Source: Capronia americana
Taxonomy: Eukaryota; Ascomycota; Eurotiomycetes; Chaetothyriales; Herpotrichiellaceae
DNA length: 64,000 nucleotides
Direction: 5' to 3'
NCBI GenBank assembly: GCA_016110215.1
Contig: JADWQD010000017.1
Coordinates: 62,001 to 126,000 of the forward strand
Positions 10,714-22,529 of the stretch are shown here, one piece after another; position 1 is the stretch's first letter, and each line of letters opens with the position of its first letter. Both the position numbers and the translations under genes were made by a program. The notes beneath the pieces were generated by a model that made no database searches, was not told the DNA's origin, and saw only the letters and a list, made by a program, of their open reading frames with translations.

Positions 10714-12615
10714 ATGGCACGACTCGCAGGTCTCCTGAAGAAGCTCGAGGTGCCTTATGAGGGCGGCACCATACCGAATCGATGGATTAACAACGACATC
10801 AAGCCTATCGAGAAGGGCCGGCGAACATGGACGTTTTGGACTTTCCACAACCTTTGTAAGTGACGTTGAGCTGTCTTGAACCAAACTAATGGTGTCGAGG
10901 GGTCTTGACCAACACGAACATCTCGACATATATGACTGGAAGCTCGCTGATCGCTCTTGGTCTGACATGGTGGCAAGCGATCATCGTCATCGTCGTCGGC
11001 GCAATCCTGTCCACGGTGTTTGTGAGTCGAACAATCCGATCCCGAAAGTGCACATCTGATCGCGCGATCTGCGTGGGCTAAGCAAGTCCTGCTGGGGATG
11101 CATGAAACACGACTGACAGGGGTGCCCGATTGACAGATTGTGCTCAACAGCATGCCCGGCGCCTTCTACCATCTTGGGTTCCCGATTGCAAATCGTTACG
11201 CCTGGGGCATGTACGGCTCGTCATTCGTCATCTACAACCGCATCCTCTTGTCGCTGGTCTGGTACGCTGTACAAGCATGGATCGGTGGCCGGTGCGTCTA
11301 TGTATGTCTCGAAGCCATCTGGCCCAATCTCGAAGACCGCATTCCGAACCACCTCCACGCAACTGGACTGACATCCGCGAGTTTCCTCACGTACTGCATC
11401 TTTTGTCTGATCTCCCTTCCACTCATTTGGATTCGGCCACACAAGCTGAAGGTCTTTCTGTATATCGGCGTCGCCTCCATCATGGTATTTGAGCTTGTGC
11501 TCCTGATCTGGGCACTCGCCACCATGGACGGGTTCGGCGACACCATTACCGGCCACCCAGACACTCAGGACACCTCGGTCGGCTGGTCGATAATGTACGG
11601 GATCATCAGTGCTATCGGAGGTATTGCCGCTGGCATCCTCAACCAGAGCGATTATGCCCGATTCGCGCGCAGACCGAGAGATGCCATTTACGGCCAACTT
11701 GCGAGTGCGGCAACGTATTCAATTATGAGTTCTGTCATTGGCATTCTGGTGACAGCAGCGACCCAAAGAAGATACGGTGCTGCGTTGTGGAGCCTGCCTG
11801 ATCTCCTCATTGCCATGATGCATGCCGGCGGCTCACGGTCTCGAGCGGCGGGTTTCTTTGGCGGCGTCGCGCTGGTGGTATCACAATGGGGCATCAACAT
11901 TCCCGGCAATGCTCTTTCCGGCGGCTTCGATTTCGCGGCCACGTTTCCGAGATATATCAACATCCGAAGAGGAGCGTACATCACCGCGCTCTTGTCAATG
12001 GTAGTCAACCCTTGGCAGCTGCTGGCAACGGCCTCGACCTTTCTGGCCGTGTTGTCAAGCTATGGAGTGTTCCTCGGCCCCATGGTTGGCCTCATGATCT
12101 CGTCCTACTACGTTGTGAATCGCCGAAAGATCAACGTCGATGATCTTTTCAGAGGGAACAAGTCGAGTATCTACTGGTACACATATGGCATTAATTGGCG
12201 AGCTCCGCTGGCGGTACGTGGGCAACCCCCCTTCCTTTTTCCATATCTGCTACAGTAAAGGGGTGCATTTGCTGACCTTTTTACCCAGTGGGCCATCGGT
12301 GTATTCCCATCTATGCCAGGTTTCGTGTCGAACGTCAACAACGACATCCGCGTCTCTATCGGCTGGACTCGTGTCTACTACCTCTCTTTCCTGGTAGGAT
12401 TCGCCATTACATCCGTGGTCTTCATCGCGTTGCACCACTTCTTCCCTGCTCCCAGTGTGAAGGATTTCGTCCTCAGTCCCGCTACGGCCGAGCAGGTCAT
12501 GGCCGAGTATCAGGCCAGGTGGGATGCCACGGAGGAAACCGTCTCTGGAATCCCGAGCGAGAGTGTGGTGCCCAAAGATATACGGGACTTGGAGGGGTTT
12601 CCGAAAGACATATGA
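10714..12615 (+). CDS. NCS1-family nucleobase/allantoin/hydantoin-type permease
   Basis: Proton-coupled plasma-membrane transporter of the nucleobase:cation symporter-1 family, probably of the fungal Fur type. Exons are 10714-10855, 10900-11021, 11137-12213 and 12289-12615; all phases agree and give 555 residues. Family landmarks are the cytosolic motif IPNRWINNDIKPI before TM1, FHNLWVLTNTNISTYMTG in TM1, SMPGAFYHLGFPIANR in the substrate site region, and FARRPRDAIYGQ after the mid-protein helices. About twelve hydrophobic segments can be seen. I chose the ATG at 10714 (MARLAGLLKKLEV) because upstream in-frame codons are not family-like. NCS1 members carry uracil, allantoin, hydantoins and related rings. 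Divergence from the hydantoinase suggests import of a cyclic ureide or amide. Confidence 0.88.
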
Positions 12616-13537
12616 TTATGATTACTCGGTACTTGCGGAAGATAATACCAGTGCCACCACAGCTGTTGGCGTAATGATGATACAGTAATTGATGATTGAA
12701 CGTACCGTACTAACGCGTAGGGTGTACGGAAATGAATGCGTCCACCAAGACGTCTTTCTACCAAGTCCTTGGATGTAGATGATAGATGGACAGTCCCTGC
12801 TCGGCCGCGTTCATTGACTCGAACGATGTACGAGTATGGAGTATTTCGAGAACACCCAATCGTTGATCCCTCTCATACTGTAATGTGGTAATTGGAGGTA
12901 CCTGGTATTATCTCTTCGTATTCCCGCTCGCTGCACCGCCACGCCACCTTTTACTGTCGAACCCCGCCATCTTTCCAACCGGTCGGAGAAAGTTTGCCAC
13001 CAAGCGCTTTGCCTTTCCCTTCCCTTCCCTTCCATTCCCAGTGAAATCAGCCTCACGCAGGCAGTACGAGGGACTTGGGAGGTAATGCGAGGGAGGATCT
13101 TGCGCCCTGGTTCGCTTCAAGGAATGAGAGACGGGGGAGGACCGGTCTCGTGTCGCTTAGGCTGGAGGCTGGAGGCTGGAGGCTGGAGGCTGGAGGCTGA
13201 AAAAAATGCGGCCTTCGAGCCTTGTGTCGTTCATGCCCTTTGTCTCTTTGATTCTTTTTCATGGCGCGGAGGGGAGATTAAGTAGTTTCGCGATTTACTT
13301 GACGACATATAAGGATATAAGGATATATGGATATGTCATTGAGTTGAGACCCAGACTGAAAGTTCAAGTCGACACTCCTACGTCCGCGATATATATCCTA
13401 CTGTATTCTGTACAGCAAGCAGGATTTCACGCGTACATGAGACAGCGGTAACGATAAGGCTGCCTTAAGACTCAGCGCGACTTCATCCAGTACACGCACT
13501 TAATAGCGAGAGAATATCTCCACGCACTTGGTCTACG
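12616..13537. other. Intergenic, repeat-bearing, no supported gene
   Basis: About 920 bp downstream of the permease. It holds one copy of the dispersed ten-mer TACTCGGTAC (12623-12632), a 7-bp minisatellite (listed separately) and A/T-rich ATATAAGGATAT runs near 13305-13335. Short open frames have no recognisable content. Confidence 0.5.
13160..13200. repeat. Minisatellite, unit GGCTGGA
   Basis: Five perfect tandem copies of the heptamer GGCTGGA followed by a shortened copy GGCTGA, in non-coding DNA between the permease and the HET gene. Confidence 0.9.
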
Positions 13538-13908
13538 ATGGTAAGTCAACCAACCAACCTATCAACCACCACGAGACGAGGGGGACACACACGCACACAC
13601 GCACGCACACTATAAGAACCATACTGACGATTCGAACTTTGAAACTTCAAAGGGCATTCGAACCGATCAAGGACCACCGCCGCAGAACTACATCGTCCAG
13701 AACGGCCATATCTACTACCAGGGTCCTCCCTTGGGGGCTGGGCCGGGAAGTCGCCCTCCTGCGTATCCATATCCATCTACACATATTGTGGACAGCCTTA
13801 CTCGTGCTGGAGAGACGACATATCCGAGGAAAGGAGAGCCCGGCTGGGCCTTTCGCGGCGGGGCTTGCTGTTGGGTGTTGTGTCGCGGCTTGCTGTACGG
13901 TCATGTAG
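13538..13908 (+). pseudogene. Possible small CYSTM-like membrane-tail protein with a frame conflict
   Basis: An ATG at 13538 is followed at once by a strong donor (GTAAGT, 13541). A 112-bp intron with a CTGAC branch site ends at 13652. The downstream frame then reads a Pro/Gln/Tyr-rich segment (QGPPPQNYIVQNGHIYYQ, GSRPPAYPYP), like the N-terminal part of small fungal stress-associated CYSTM-type proteins. The matching Cys-rich hydrophobic tail (GPFAAGLAVGCCVAACC, ending in a stop at 13906-13908) lies in a different frame. In the first frame translation would run on to 13922 and lose this tail. No intron of usual size fits between the two parts, so the locus has a frameshift, an assembly error, or is decaying. 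The family assignment is my inference. Confidence 0.4.
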
Positions 13909-14442
13909 GCCCTCAGGGTTGATGTCCGATACCGTATACTGTAGGCTTTAGGCTGAATGAACGGTGGCATTGAATGATTTGGACGGCCCATACGGAATGC
14001 AATGGGAGGACACCTGACCTTTACCGTTGGAGCCGCAGTAATGCTTGGCCGTAGGTCGCTACGGCGGGGAATAACCCCCACCTACACGGTAAAGACGCAC
14101 GGTTCTCGGATCGCGCTTGCATCTTTCTGGAGTACAGTTCACTTCTCAGAAGTTTTTCACTCACATTTTCCCTACTGTCTCGAAGTGCTTCGATGCCATG
14201 AAAGACTTGACCGGTTTCAAGGCTGCAGGGAAGACGCTAGGGCTGGGGCATACGTGTGGCCCCGCCTCACCAGTGGGCAATCTTTTGTCCTGCGCCTGAC
14301 TGAATAGGAACATGGCAGGTTTCGTATACGAGAATTGGCGTGGGAGTCTTGCAGGAGCTGGCCAATCTGTTTATCCCTTCAAGACTCTTTCTCAGCAATG
14401 AGTGCTTGGCTGGGGTGCCACGACGCCGCCTTCACAAAGCGA

Positions 14443-14600
14443 CTGATCGTACTTTCTGTGATGCCTAGCTGGCCGGTTTCTCATTGTCATCTCCTTCTGA
14501 TCGTACTTTCTAGCCTGGACATTTCTCATCTTCATCTTCCGATCGTACTTTCTGCGAAGCCTACCCTGAGAATTTCTCACCTTCATCTTCATCTTCCTCC
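14443..14600. repeat. Three imperfect direct repeats upstream of the HET gene
   Basis: The 15-mer CTGATCGTACTTTCT occurs at 14443-14457 and 14497-14511, with a near copy at 14540-14553. Each is followed after a variable gap by TTTCTCA and runs of CATCTTCATC. The array ends just before the HET start at 14627 and could be promoter or 5' leader sequence. Confidence 0.7.
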
Positions 14601-14626
14601 ATCGTTCAGATGAAATCGCGCCTCAC

Positions 14627-16841
14627 ATGATGTCGCTGCCGGACGATCAGCCCCATCTAACCAGGTCGGTTCGGCCGCACCATCTCTGCAACAATTGTGT
14701 CTCATTCTGGGAAAGAGCGACATGTTTGAATTTCAGCTCCGATGAGTTGTCTGCTGGTGGAGGCGACATCCCCGCTATGCCACAGCATCTGCTCCACTCC
14801 AATCGCAAAGAAATCAGAACAGCCGCTCAATCCGGGTGTCATTTCTGCTCAATCCTATTTGGCAGTCTGGAAGGATGTACAGGAACCCACGAGGCGTTGG
14901 ATCCTCCTGAATTGGACGCTCCAATCTACTCGTCTATTGCTACACTGGATCCAGGGGAGGGCTCCTTCCTCATGACGCTGTTCTCTTGCGAGCAGTCTGA
15001 AATATTGAGCCACGACCAGGTTAGGAGCCGTCACTCACTGCGTATACGCCCAAGCAACAGTAAGGCTCACAGCGCGGACGCGTCCATTGCTGACTTGCTT
15101 GCAAGCTGAAAGCCCCGAACCAGTTCATGGTGACGGATCAACATCTTCGCGGACGCTGACCCGTACGTACTCTCAAGTCACTGCCGAGCTCATCAGATCA
15201 TGGATCCTTGAGTGTACAACAAACCACCTGCTGTGTGGCGACCGCCATCTCAGTCTTCTGCACGGACCTACTCCTCCACCGCCACGGCCCAGGCGTTTGT
15301 TAGACCTCCAAGCCTTTGAGGATGCCGGACGAATTCGACTCATTGAAGCGGAGAATCAAATGGGCTTGCCTTATTGCACCTTGAGCTACAGCTGGGGCTT
15401 AGGCCAAAAGTACCTGATGACGTCTCTTAATCTGCGCGATTTGGAACTCGAGATCTACGTCTCAAATCTGCCAAAGACATTCCGAGATGCCATCGCGGTC
15501 TCAAGGGACATAGAATGTCGATATCTCTGGATTGATGCACTCTGCATAATGCAAGATGGAGGGACTTCCTCTCTCGCTGATGCGGATTGGCGGGACCAAG
15601 CTGGCAAAATGAGCGACATCTTCGGAAACTCGATTGTTACCATTGCAGCATCTGAAGCTCACGACTGCGGCCAAGGTTTCATCGTGCAACGGAACCCGCT
15701 CAGCTACACAATTTGTCGGCTCGATGTCGACACGAAGCGGCCCTTTGAGGTTATACCGCCCTGTACGCCTAACTGTCCCTGGCACCCTTTTGACAACGCA
15801 CAGTACCACCTCGATACAAGGTCGTGGGTCCTGCAGGAACGCCTACTCTCATCCCGGACAATTCATTTTACCCGTAACTTCGTCCACCTAGAGTGCAAGA
15901 CCGATCTCAAATGCGAGTCGATGTCCGAAATCCGCAATTGTCACCACCACGGCTCACGTACGAAGGCGGACTACGAGAATTTCTATGCCCTGCTTCCTGC
16001 CTTAGAGATGGAAGGAATGAGAGATCTTGCAGGCGAGGCATTCCTCGGCAACTGGCACCAACTTACTAGAAAATACTCAACCACGAACCTGAGCCGAGCT
16101 TCTGATCTCCTGATTGCTCTTGCAGGTCTTACCAAGCCGCTTCGCGAACAATACCACCTCACCTGGTCCTTTGGACTGTGCAGGAACTTTCTGCTCCGAG
16201 AGATGCTGTGGTACGTCAGAGGCGGTGTGGGCGTCCGATTTCCAGAGAGAGCACCGACATGGGCCTGGGCAAGCATCGACGTGTGTGGACCACAGATAAT
16301 TTACGACCTCGCCCTATCGTTTACTGTCGTTGCGACCATCACTGCCATTCCTCAGGAGACGGAGTTTACCCGTAGAGGTAACTATTCGGCAAACGACGCT
16401 CGGCATCACGTCAAGGTCGCAGGCCCATTCAGACTTGGCATTCCGACTCCAATGACCAATTGCCGGAATGGTGCTTCTAGCACTTCGCTGAGCATGGAGA
16501 ATATGTCTAGCGTGCATCCCCAGTGTCGAGGTCTCCCGTGGCACCGAGAATGTCCTTTTCACCCTGACATCGACATCGGAAATGAAGCCATTTCCTTGTA
16601 TGGCTTGCTAGTCGCTCGGTGTTCACAGAACGGCCCTTTCGCAACCACGGACGTGTCCCAACGATGGGACACCGAGATCGGCCTTGTCCTGACACCTGTT
16701 GCAGGACCCTCAGGAAGATATAGACGAGTTGGCTACTTTCATCATAGAGTGCAGCAAGAAACAGACGACCCGAACCATCAACCTATACCATCATTTTTCA
16801 ACGACAGTGACTGCGAGGTCCAAGAAGTCGAAATAATCTGA
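14627..16841 (+). CDS. HET-domain (heterokaryon incompatibility) protein
   Basis: Exons 14627-15059 and 15106-16841, joined by a 46-bp intron with a TGCTGAC branch site, give 722 residues. The HET domain covers about residues 220-400 in family order: YCTLSYSWG, then LPKTFRDAIAVSRDIECRYLWIDALCI in two adjoining blocks, then GNSIVTIAASEAHDCGQGF and RSWVLQERLLSSRTIHF. The N-terminal 140 residues hold paired cysteines (LCNNC, CHFCSILFG), common in this class. HET proteins mediate self/non-self recognition and cell death on hyphal fusion in some fungi; most paralogues have no known role. This one sits between the permease and the aminotransferase of the catabolic block with no obvious link to them, and may be an insertion. 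Confidence 0.88.
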
Positions 16842-17196
16842 CGGACAATCTTCTTGAGCCTTGATGCAAACCTTTCAACGCCTTCCACAGTTCTCATAGT
16901 TCAACTGTGCAAACAGATGATGCATCTGCCGGTATACCTCGAGGGAGACTTCTCTGCATGACCAAGGGGAGCAGCTTTTCACTGCGGTGGTGGCATTAAA
17001 TCAACGAGCCCTCAGTAAAGGCATTTAGGGACACTCAGGAGTGTCCCAGGCCTGCACTCTCGACGATCCTATGTTTGTTTATCACGTGTGTGAGAGTATC
17101 GAACTCGCAATTCGATTTCGGCTCACCAAATCAATCAATTTTTCATTCAATAGAGCCGAGTGTCGTCTACCAATACCGGCACCCACGGCGCTCACA
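16842..17196. other. Intergenic between convergent HET and aminotransferase genes
   Basis: 355 bp between two converging 3' ends; no coding or repeat signal seen beyond untranslated sequence. Confidence 0.5.
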
Positions 17197-18534
17197 CTAC
17201 TTGGTCCCGTTTTGGTATACACCGTTCCGCTCTTCGGCTGCCACCTCTTGGATGGCTGTGCGGATGATGTTGATTCCCTTCTTCATATCATCCTCGGTGA
17301 TATTCAGGGGCGGAATGAAGCGCAGAGTGTCGTAGATGGAAGTCGTCAGAACGAACATCCCCTTGTCTAGACACTTCTCTTGGACTCTCACCGCATAGTT
17401 GTGACCCGGATGGAACTCCATGCCCAGCATCAGGCCAAGGCCTCTAACGTCGAGGACGATATCTTTGGTGTCTGGCGCGGTCGCACATTCGTCGAGCATA
17501 ACCCTCAACTCGCGTCCCCGGATATCGACGTTTTCGAGAATCTTTTCTTCTCGGAAGACTTCCGCTGCCGCCACCGCTGCCGCACAAGATATCGCATTGC
17601 CGGAATAGGTTCCTCCCATCGTCCCTGACGCCATTGAGTCCATGACCTTTTTGCTCGTCACGATGCCCGATAGAGGATATCCGTTGGCCAGCCCTTTCGC
17701 CATGACCATGATATCGGGCCGCACGCCCGAATGCTCCACAGCAAACATCTTCCCCGTACGACCAAAGCCGCATTGAACTTCGTCGACAATCATGAGGATC
17801 TCGTGTTTCTCGCACAACTCTCGGACCTTAACCAAATACTCCGGGGGTGCCGGGACATAACCTCCCTCCCCTTGGACTGGTTCGATCAGGAGGGCCGCCG
17901 TGTCCCCGGGCGCTGACTGCTGCTTCAGCAGCAATTCCAACTGTCGAAGCGGGCCCTGCCAGCAGGTTTCCGGGTCATGCTTGCCTCCCGAACATTTCGC
18001 CTCCGGAGTGTGCGCACAGTAAGGAAACGGGGCAACAAAGACCCCGGACATGGTCATGCCTGGCCCTTCGCGGAAAATGGTCTTGGACGTAGTCAAGGAC
18101 GCACAGGCATACGTGCGTCCATGGAAACCACCCTGCATGACGATGATGTTAGGTTTTCTGGTCGCTCGGCGAGCGACTTTGATCGCCACTTCGATGGCTT
18201 CGGAGCCCGAGTTCGAGAAGAAGAAGGCATCCAGTGAGGGATGTGGCATGATGGGCAACAAATTCTCAATCAACTTCAGGTACGGCCGGTGGAAGCCAAT
18301 GGTGATTTGGGCGTGGGAGATCTTTCCAGCCTGTTCCTGGACGGCCTTCGTTACCTTCGGATGACAATGCCCGAGGTTGGTGACGCCGACACCACAGGTG
18401 AAGTCAAGGAAGTGTCGTCCTCCCGCGGTGGTCACATAGCTTCCGGCTCCGTACTCGAGAATCTCATCCGTCAAGCGACTGATTCCAGGCGAGACATGCT
18501 GCTTGCCAAACGCGGCAAGCTTTTGTGCTTCCAT
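17197..18534 (-). CDS. Class III PLP aminotransferase, GABA transaminase-like
   Basis: Predicted omega-amino acid:2-oxo acid aminotransferase (4-aminobutyrate aminotransferase family), one exon, 445 residues. Key features are FFFSNSGSEAIEVAIKVAR (cofactor phosphate site), GGFHGRTYACASLTTSK, the cofactor-ring aspartate in MIVDEVQCGFGRTG (Asp251) and the Schiff-base lysine in MAKGLANGYPLSG (Lys280). It is close to the bacterial GabT-like length and lacks a visible mitochondrial presequence, so a cytosolic location is plausible. The CAHTPEAKCSGGKHDPETC insertion with three cysteines is notable. Its place between a hydantoinase/permease pair and the LamB/carboxylase genes suggests that it consumes GABA, beta-alanine or a similar omega-amino acid released by ring opening. 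Exact substrate preference is inference. Confidence 0.87.
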   Translation of the reverse strand: MEAQKLAAFGKQHVSPGISRLTDEILEYGAGSYVTTAGGRHFLDFTCGVGVTNLGHCHPKVTKAVQEQAGKISHAQITIGFHRPYLKLIENLLPIMPHPSLDAFFFSNSGSEAIEVAIKVARRATRKPNIIVMQGGFHGRTYACASLTTSKTIFREGPGMTMSGVFVAPFPYCAHTPEAKCSGGKHDPETCWQGPLRQLELLLKQQSAPGDTAALLIEPVQGEGGYVPAPPEYLVKVRELCEKHEILMIVDEVQCGFGRTGKMFAVEHSGVRPDIMVMAKGLANGYPLSGIVTSKKVMDSMASGTMGGTYSGNAISCAAAVAAAEVFREEKILENVDIRGRELRVMLDECATAPDTKDIVLDVRGLGLMLGMEFHPGHNYAVRVQEKCLDKGMFVLTTSIYDTLRFIPPLNITEDDMKKGINIIRTAIQEVAAEERNGVYQNGTK

Positions 18535-19191
18535 GAGTTCCAGGCTGTGATCACTCGGCGATCTTCTAGTTGGGAAAACAGTGAATGAGGTGGAAATCTA
18601 GCGAGTCGGACATTCATCTATTTTGAAGCAAAGAATGCATTCCCTCTCCACGAGTCGACTTTCCTTTTTGACCGTACATTCGGCTGGTTATTCGGCGGCG
18701 CTTGAGGCGGCGAGACAGGGAGTGTCCGGCCCCGTCCTCCCCCTCGTAATACGACCCACCGCAGTCGCTGCGTATATTTCAGTCCCAGGATTACCGCAAA
18801 GTCGACTGATCATTTGGAAATTGGCTGGGGGGAACCAGAATTACTTTGGTGTCTGCCGTGGACCTCCCTTTTAGGAAGGCAGTGCCTTGGGCAATTGCTC
18901 CTAGCAAGGTTCCCTCGGACGTCTACTTCAGGGTACGAATTTAGGACAGCTATGAAGATAGACTGTTGGAGCCTTCTCCCCCGCCCGGCTAGCTCCTCGA
19001 AGAGCAGTTGTTTATCAATGTCCGCAGTGGACCGTTTTCCTACATGGGCCTCCAGACTCGGATGACGGGAGTTGCTGGATTGCCTTGTCTCGCACGAATC
19101 AACAATTTGGCACTGATATTAACAACAGTGAGGCAATCACAGCGCTGATCATGGATGTTCGAGACAGGGTACTTTTTGTTACATCGACCCC
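18535..19191. other. Intergenic upstream of the aminotransferase
   Basis: 657 bp containing the aminotransferase promoter and the 3' end of the first Zn2Cys6 regulator. No gene or repeat recognised. Confidence 0.5.
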
Positions 19192-21305
19192 CTACGCGAG
19201 CACGAACTTCGGCGTCTGTCGACTGCTCAGACTGTAGGCGTCTTTATTTTGACGCCAGACAGCAACCAAGGCCTCCTTGGAGATCCTCGAGGAACCCATT
19301 CCTTCTTCGGCCATCTTGTCGAACCACGTCAGAAAACGCGCCCGGACTTCTGCGTCGATGGCCTGGGATGCGGCGACGAACGCGGGCCATGGCATGTGCC
19401 CGGAGCGGATGGCAAATTCGTGCTTGACGCGTTCAACCTGCTCCAGGTGTAGGAGCACCTTGGCCACGTAAGGCTGGACGTATCGTCGATGCATCTTGCG
19501 GATTCGACAGTGCCAGAAGATGATCAGTGCATGGTGAAAGGCACGCGAGTAGTGTTCCATGATCAGCAGATTGCCCGGCGTGGTGGGTGCTGTTCTGAGG
19601 ATAGCGATCTTCTTCTCGACGGGCCATTCGAGGACTTCGGTCTCGATTTCTTTATACAACCTCAATATCGACCCATTGGGGGAAGTGTGAGTGGACTCCT
19701 GGCTGAAATCAGCCAGCATCAGCCCCGTAGTTTTCTGGAGCAGGTACACGAGGCTCTGGCAGACCCCGTAGATCATTTCAAACGACGAGGCGCTGATCTG
19801 GTCCACGTCGTTTGCAGCACCGAAAATGGCTTCGAGGTCGTCGGGACACGGGTCGATATCCGACCACGGGTGCCTCGCCACGAGGGAGTCATCGCGGCTA
19901 GCAACATCCTCGTCGGGCCCGCTGAACAGCAGCGAGCTGGCTTGCTTCATGACACTCAGGTAAACAAAGACTTTGTGCAAGCTTTTGGTGACATGCGACA
20001 GACTATCCCCATACCTCCGGATCTGCATGCATCTCAAAGTTTCACACCCTTTCAGGTGGATCTGAGATGATCTCATGTCACCCGATATCACCTGTTTTTA
20101 TGAGTACGATGCTCCGAGATGCAGGAAAGAACAGAGTAGACATACGTCAATGGTGACCATGGACAGCATGGCCGCGAGCAGCTCATCATGGTCAGTACTG
20201 GTGTCTCCCAATATGGAAGATCCCAGACATGACTCGAGGAGACGAAGGGCCTTCCCTTTGTAGGACGAGGCCACTCTGTTCCACTCGGGGCCTCGATAGG
20301 TCTCATACCCGGGCGACACATTTTGGAGATTATAGGCACTAATGGCCAGCACCGCATACAAAAGCGCCTGCCTCGGGGTCGTGGATTGCCCGAGGATCTC
20401 CAGCTCGGTGCAACATTGCAACACCCTGGGGAGCATGAAACTCTGCCATGGATTGCCAGCCACCTCGAGAACGCAGTAGATAGGCATGACATTCTGCGCA
20501 TAGTTACGGATGAGGTACTTGATCTGTGAGGTGAGGAAGCCCGACCCGGCGAACTCGCCCACCGAGCATCGCGCGGAGGTGCGACGCTTTCGCCGAGGGT
20601 CTGTCGACGTCTGTAGAGGCCAGCCGTCCTCCTCGTCAGCGACAATCGGTCGCCAGAAATGGCTCTCGACCGGTGCTGCCGAAGGCAAACGGAACTCTGC
20701 ATCGAAGCCGGCCAGGTCATGGTCGAGCCCAGCAGACAAACAATCTTCAGTCCGATCCGTCCCGGTGACCGGAACACTCGCTACTTCGGGGTCCTCTTCG
20801 AGTTCCACCGACGACTCCAGCCGTGAACATGTGAGCGGTGGTTCAGCGGCAGCAGGAGAATCAGCGAAGCCATTCACGTGGGTCGTGAGCGGAAAGGCGG
20901 AGAAGGGTCCGATGGATTTAGGTTCTGCCAGCGCCACGGCACTCTTCTCGACATCCGACATGGCTCTCTCGATATCCGCTTCGCTCAACCGCGTCATTCG
21001 CAGCGCTGGACACCCATCCAGCTCAGCTGCCAGTCACGAGAAGAGAAAAGGGGGCAAGGGCGACCCGTACCAGGTAAGAGCCTTCGTCTGGGCTCGCGTC
21101 TCACGCGCGGCGCCTCAAATGTTGTGGGATCGTGATTGTAAATGGGCGGGAGCCATTGAAGCTTCGTGGAGTATCCCTCGCAGACGATGCCTTTCACGAG
21201 ACATTGGCCACACTCGGGCTTGGCCTCATCACACTTCATCCGGCGGGCACGACACGTCCAGCACCCGGTGAAGGTCTTCTGTCTCTGCATTTTGCGCGGC
21301 TTCAA
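19192..21305 (-). CDS. Zn2Cys6 transcription factor (candidate cluster regulator 1)
   Basis: Exons 21305-21071, 21005-20146 and 20091-19192 give 664 residues; introns of 65 and 54 bp keep phase. The N-terminal binuclear zinc cluster reads TGCWTCRARRMKCDE then CGQCLVKGIVC, with all six cysteines present. The rest is a fungal-specific factor domain rich in helices (LISSQIKYLIRNYAQNVMP-type region in exon 2, then the conserved TIDVISGDMRSSQIHLKGC across the exon 2/3 join). Such factors bind CGG-type half sites. It is divergent from LamB with a 1.2-kb shared upstream region that contains a tandem duplication. That makes it the best candidate for a pathway-specific activator. Its ligand is unknown. 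Confidence 0.88.
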
Positions 21306-22529
21306 GCTCTCAGCAGCGGAGCTTCAGTTGAATTTTGTTGGAGCTTGGGGTCAAGAAGAAGTTTTCAGATCCATGGTGCGGAATAAAGAAAGCCAGAGCG
21401 AGGGGAGTGTTCTACATACAGGAATCCAGAGGGACTCTGGTCTCTTGCTCGACCCGACCAGGAACATTTGCACAGAACGGTCAGGCTCCATCATTGTTGC
21501 CGGCTCGTCGCTGCCGGAACGACCTTGGTTGTGGCTTGGCTTGACCGATACGCAAGGCCAGCCTTGCCTGCCGGGTTGGGAAGTGGGTATTAGAGTACCT
21601 AGTAGTCCGTCTGCTTGACTTCGTACGCCTTTCCACTAGCAGACATTTCGAGAGATAGGGCGCCAAGAGAGATAAGGGAGCCGATAGATCGGCGAGGCAC
21701 TGCTCTTGGTTTGGTTGCGGGACCATTGCTCGACACCCGCACAACGCGTGCGAGGTACCGTCAAAGATGGAGTACTCCGTCAGAGTAATACAAATTCCCT
21801 GCTCTTGTTCGTTCAAGGCCCAGGACGAGATAAGATGGTCGACGAACGCTCTCTCACCCAATCACGCGTCAAGGGAATCGGCTCCCTGAGATAGCGGCAT
21901 AAACTCTGTTTTCACGACGACCGTTCTCGCTGCTTTCGGAAGGAAGGCTGCCGTCGGCTAGGGTGCTGGGGGAGGGGTCCTGGAGTGGGACCCCTTGCTG
22001 CACATGCGCGTTGTGGATTCCAAAGACTGTGTTTACAAACCTTGAAGTGGACGCACGGCCATGCCACTGGACAAAGTTATTAATCTCTCACGCGCCGCAA
22101 CCGCCGTCAAATGCATGAAATGGACGCACGGCCATGCAACTGGACAAGTTATCTCTCTTGCGCCGCAACCGCCATCAACTGCAATGTCGTGCAGCAGGCT
22201 GCGTTGCGGCCGTGCCGAGCCATACAGAGGGCGTCAGGAAAGGTGGGATAGAAAATACTCCGTCAATGCGTTTATCTTATCGCGGCTGCCGCGAACCGAG
22301 GAAGACATGCCCCGAAGCACGACAAGGACTTACTCGAACAATGGCTAAGCAGATGGTGGGGTTCATTACATACCGCGTCCACGGGGCAACTCGAATACAA
22401 ACCGACAATGCCCATGTTCTCATCCGGGCGGTGGGTTGGGCGGCTTCTGAAATCCGGTAGACGTCTTCATCGCCAACGGACTCGTTCATACTCATCGTCG
22501 CCCTATTGTTTCTCGCTAGGAGCATAACC
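21306..22529. promoter_or_regulatory. Divergent promoter, Zn2Cys6 regulator / LamB
   Basis: 1224 bp between divergent starts without a recognisable gene. It contains the tandem duplication at 22048-22184 and a double GATA core TTATCTTATC at 22272-22281, about 250 bp before the LamB ATG. Two adjoining GATA cores are a favourable arrangement for AreA/NIT2-type nitrogen regulators. Confidence 0.5.
22048..22184. repeat. Tandem duplication of about 65 bp in the LamB/regulator promoter
   Basis: Copy 1 (22048-22115) and copy 2 (22121-22184) both begin TGGACGCACGGCCATGC and share CGCCGCAACCGCC. They differ by a few substitutions and short indels. The shared GC-rich core could be a regulator site, but this is untested. 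Confidence 0.88.
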
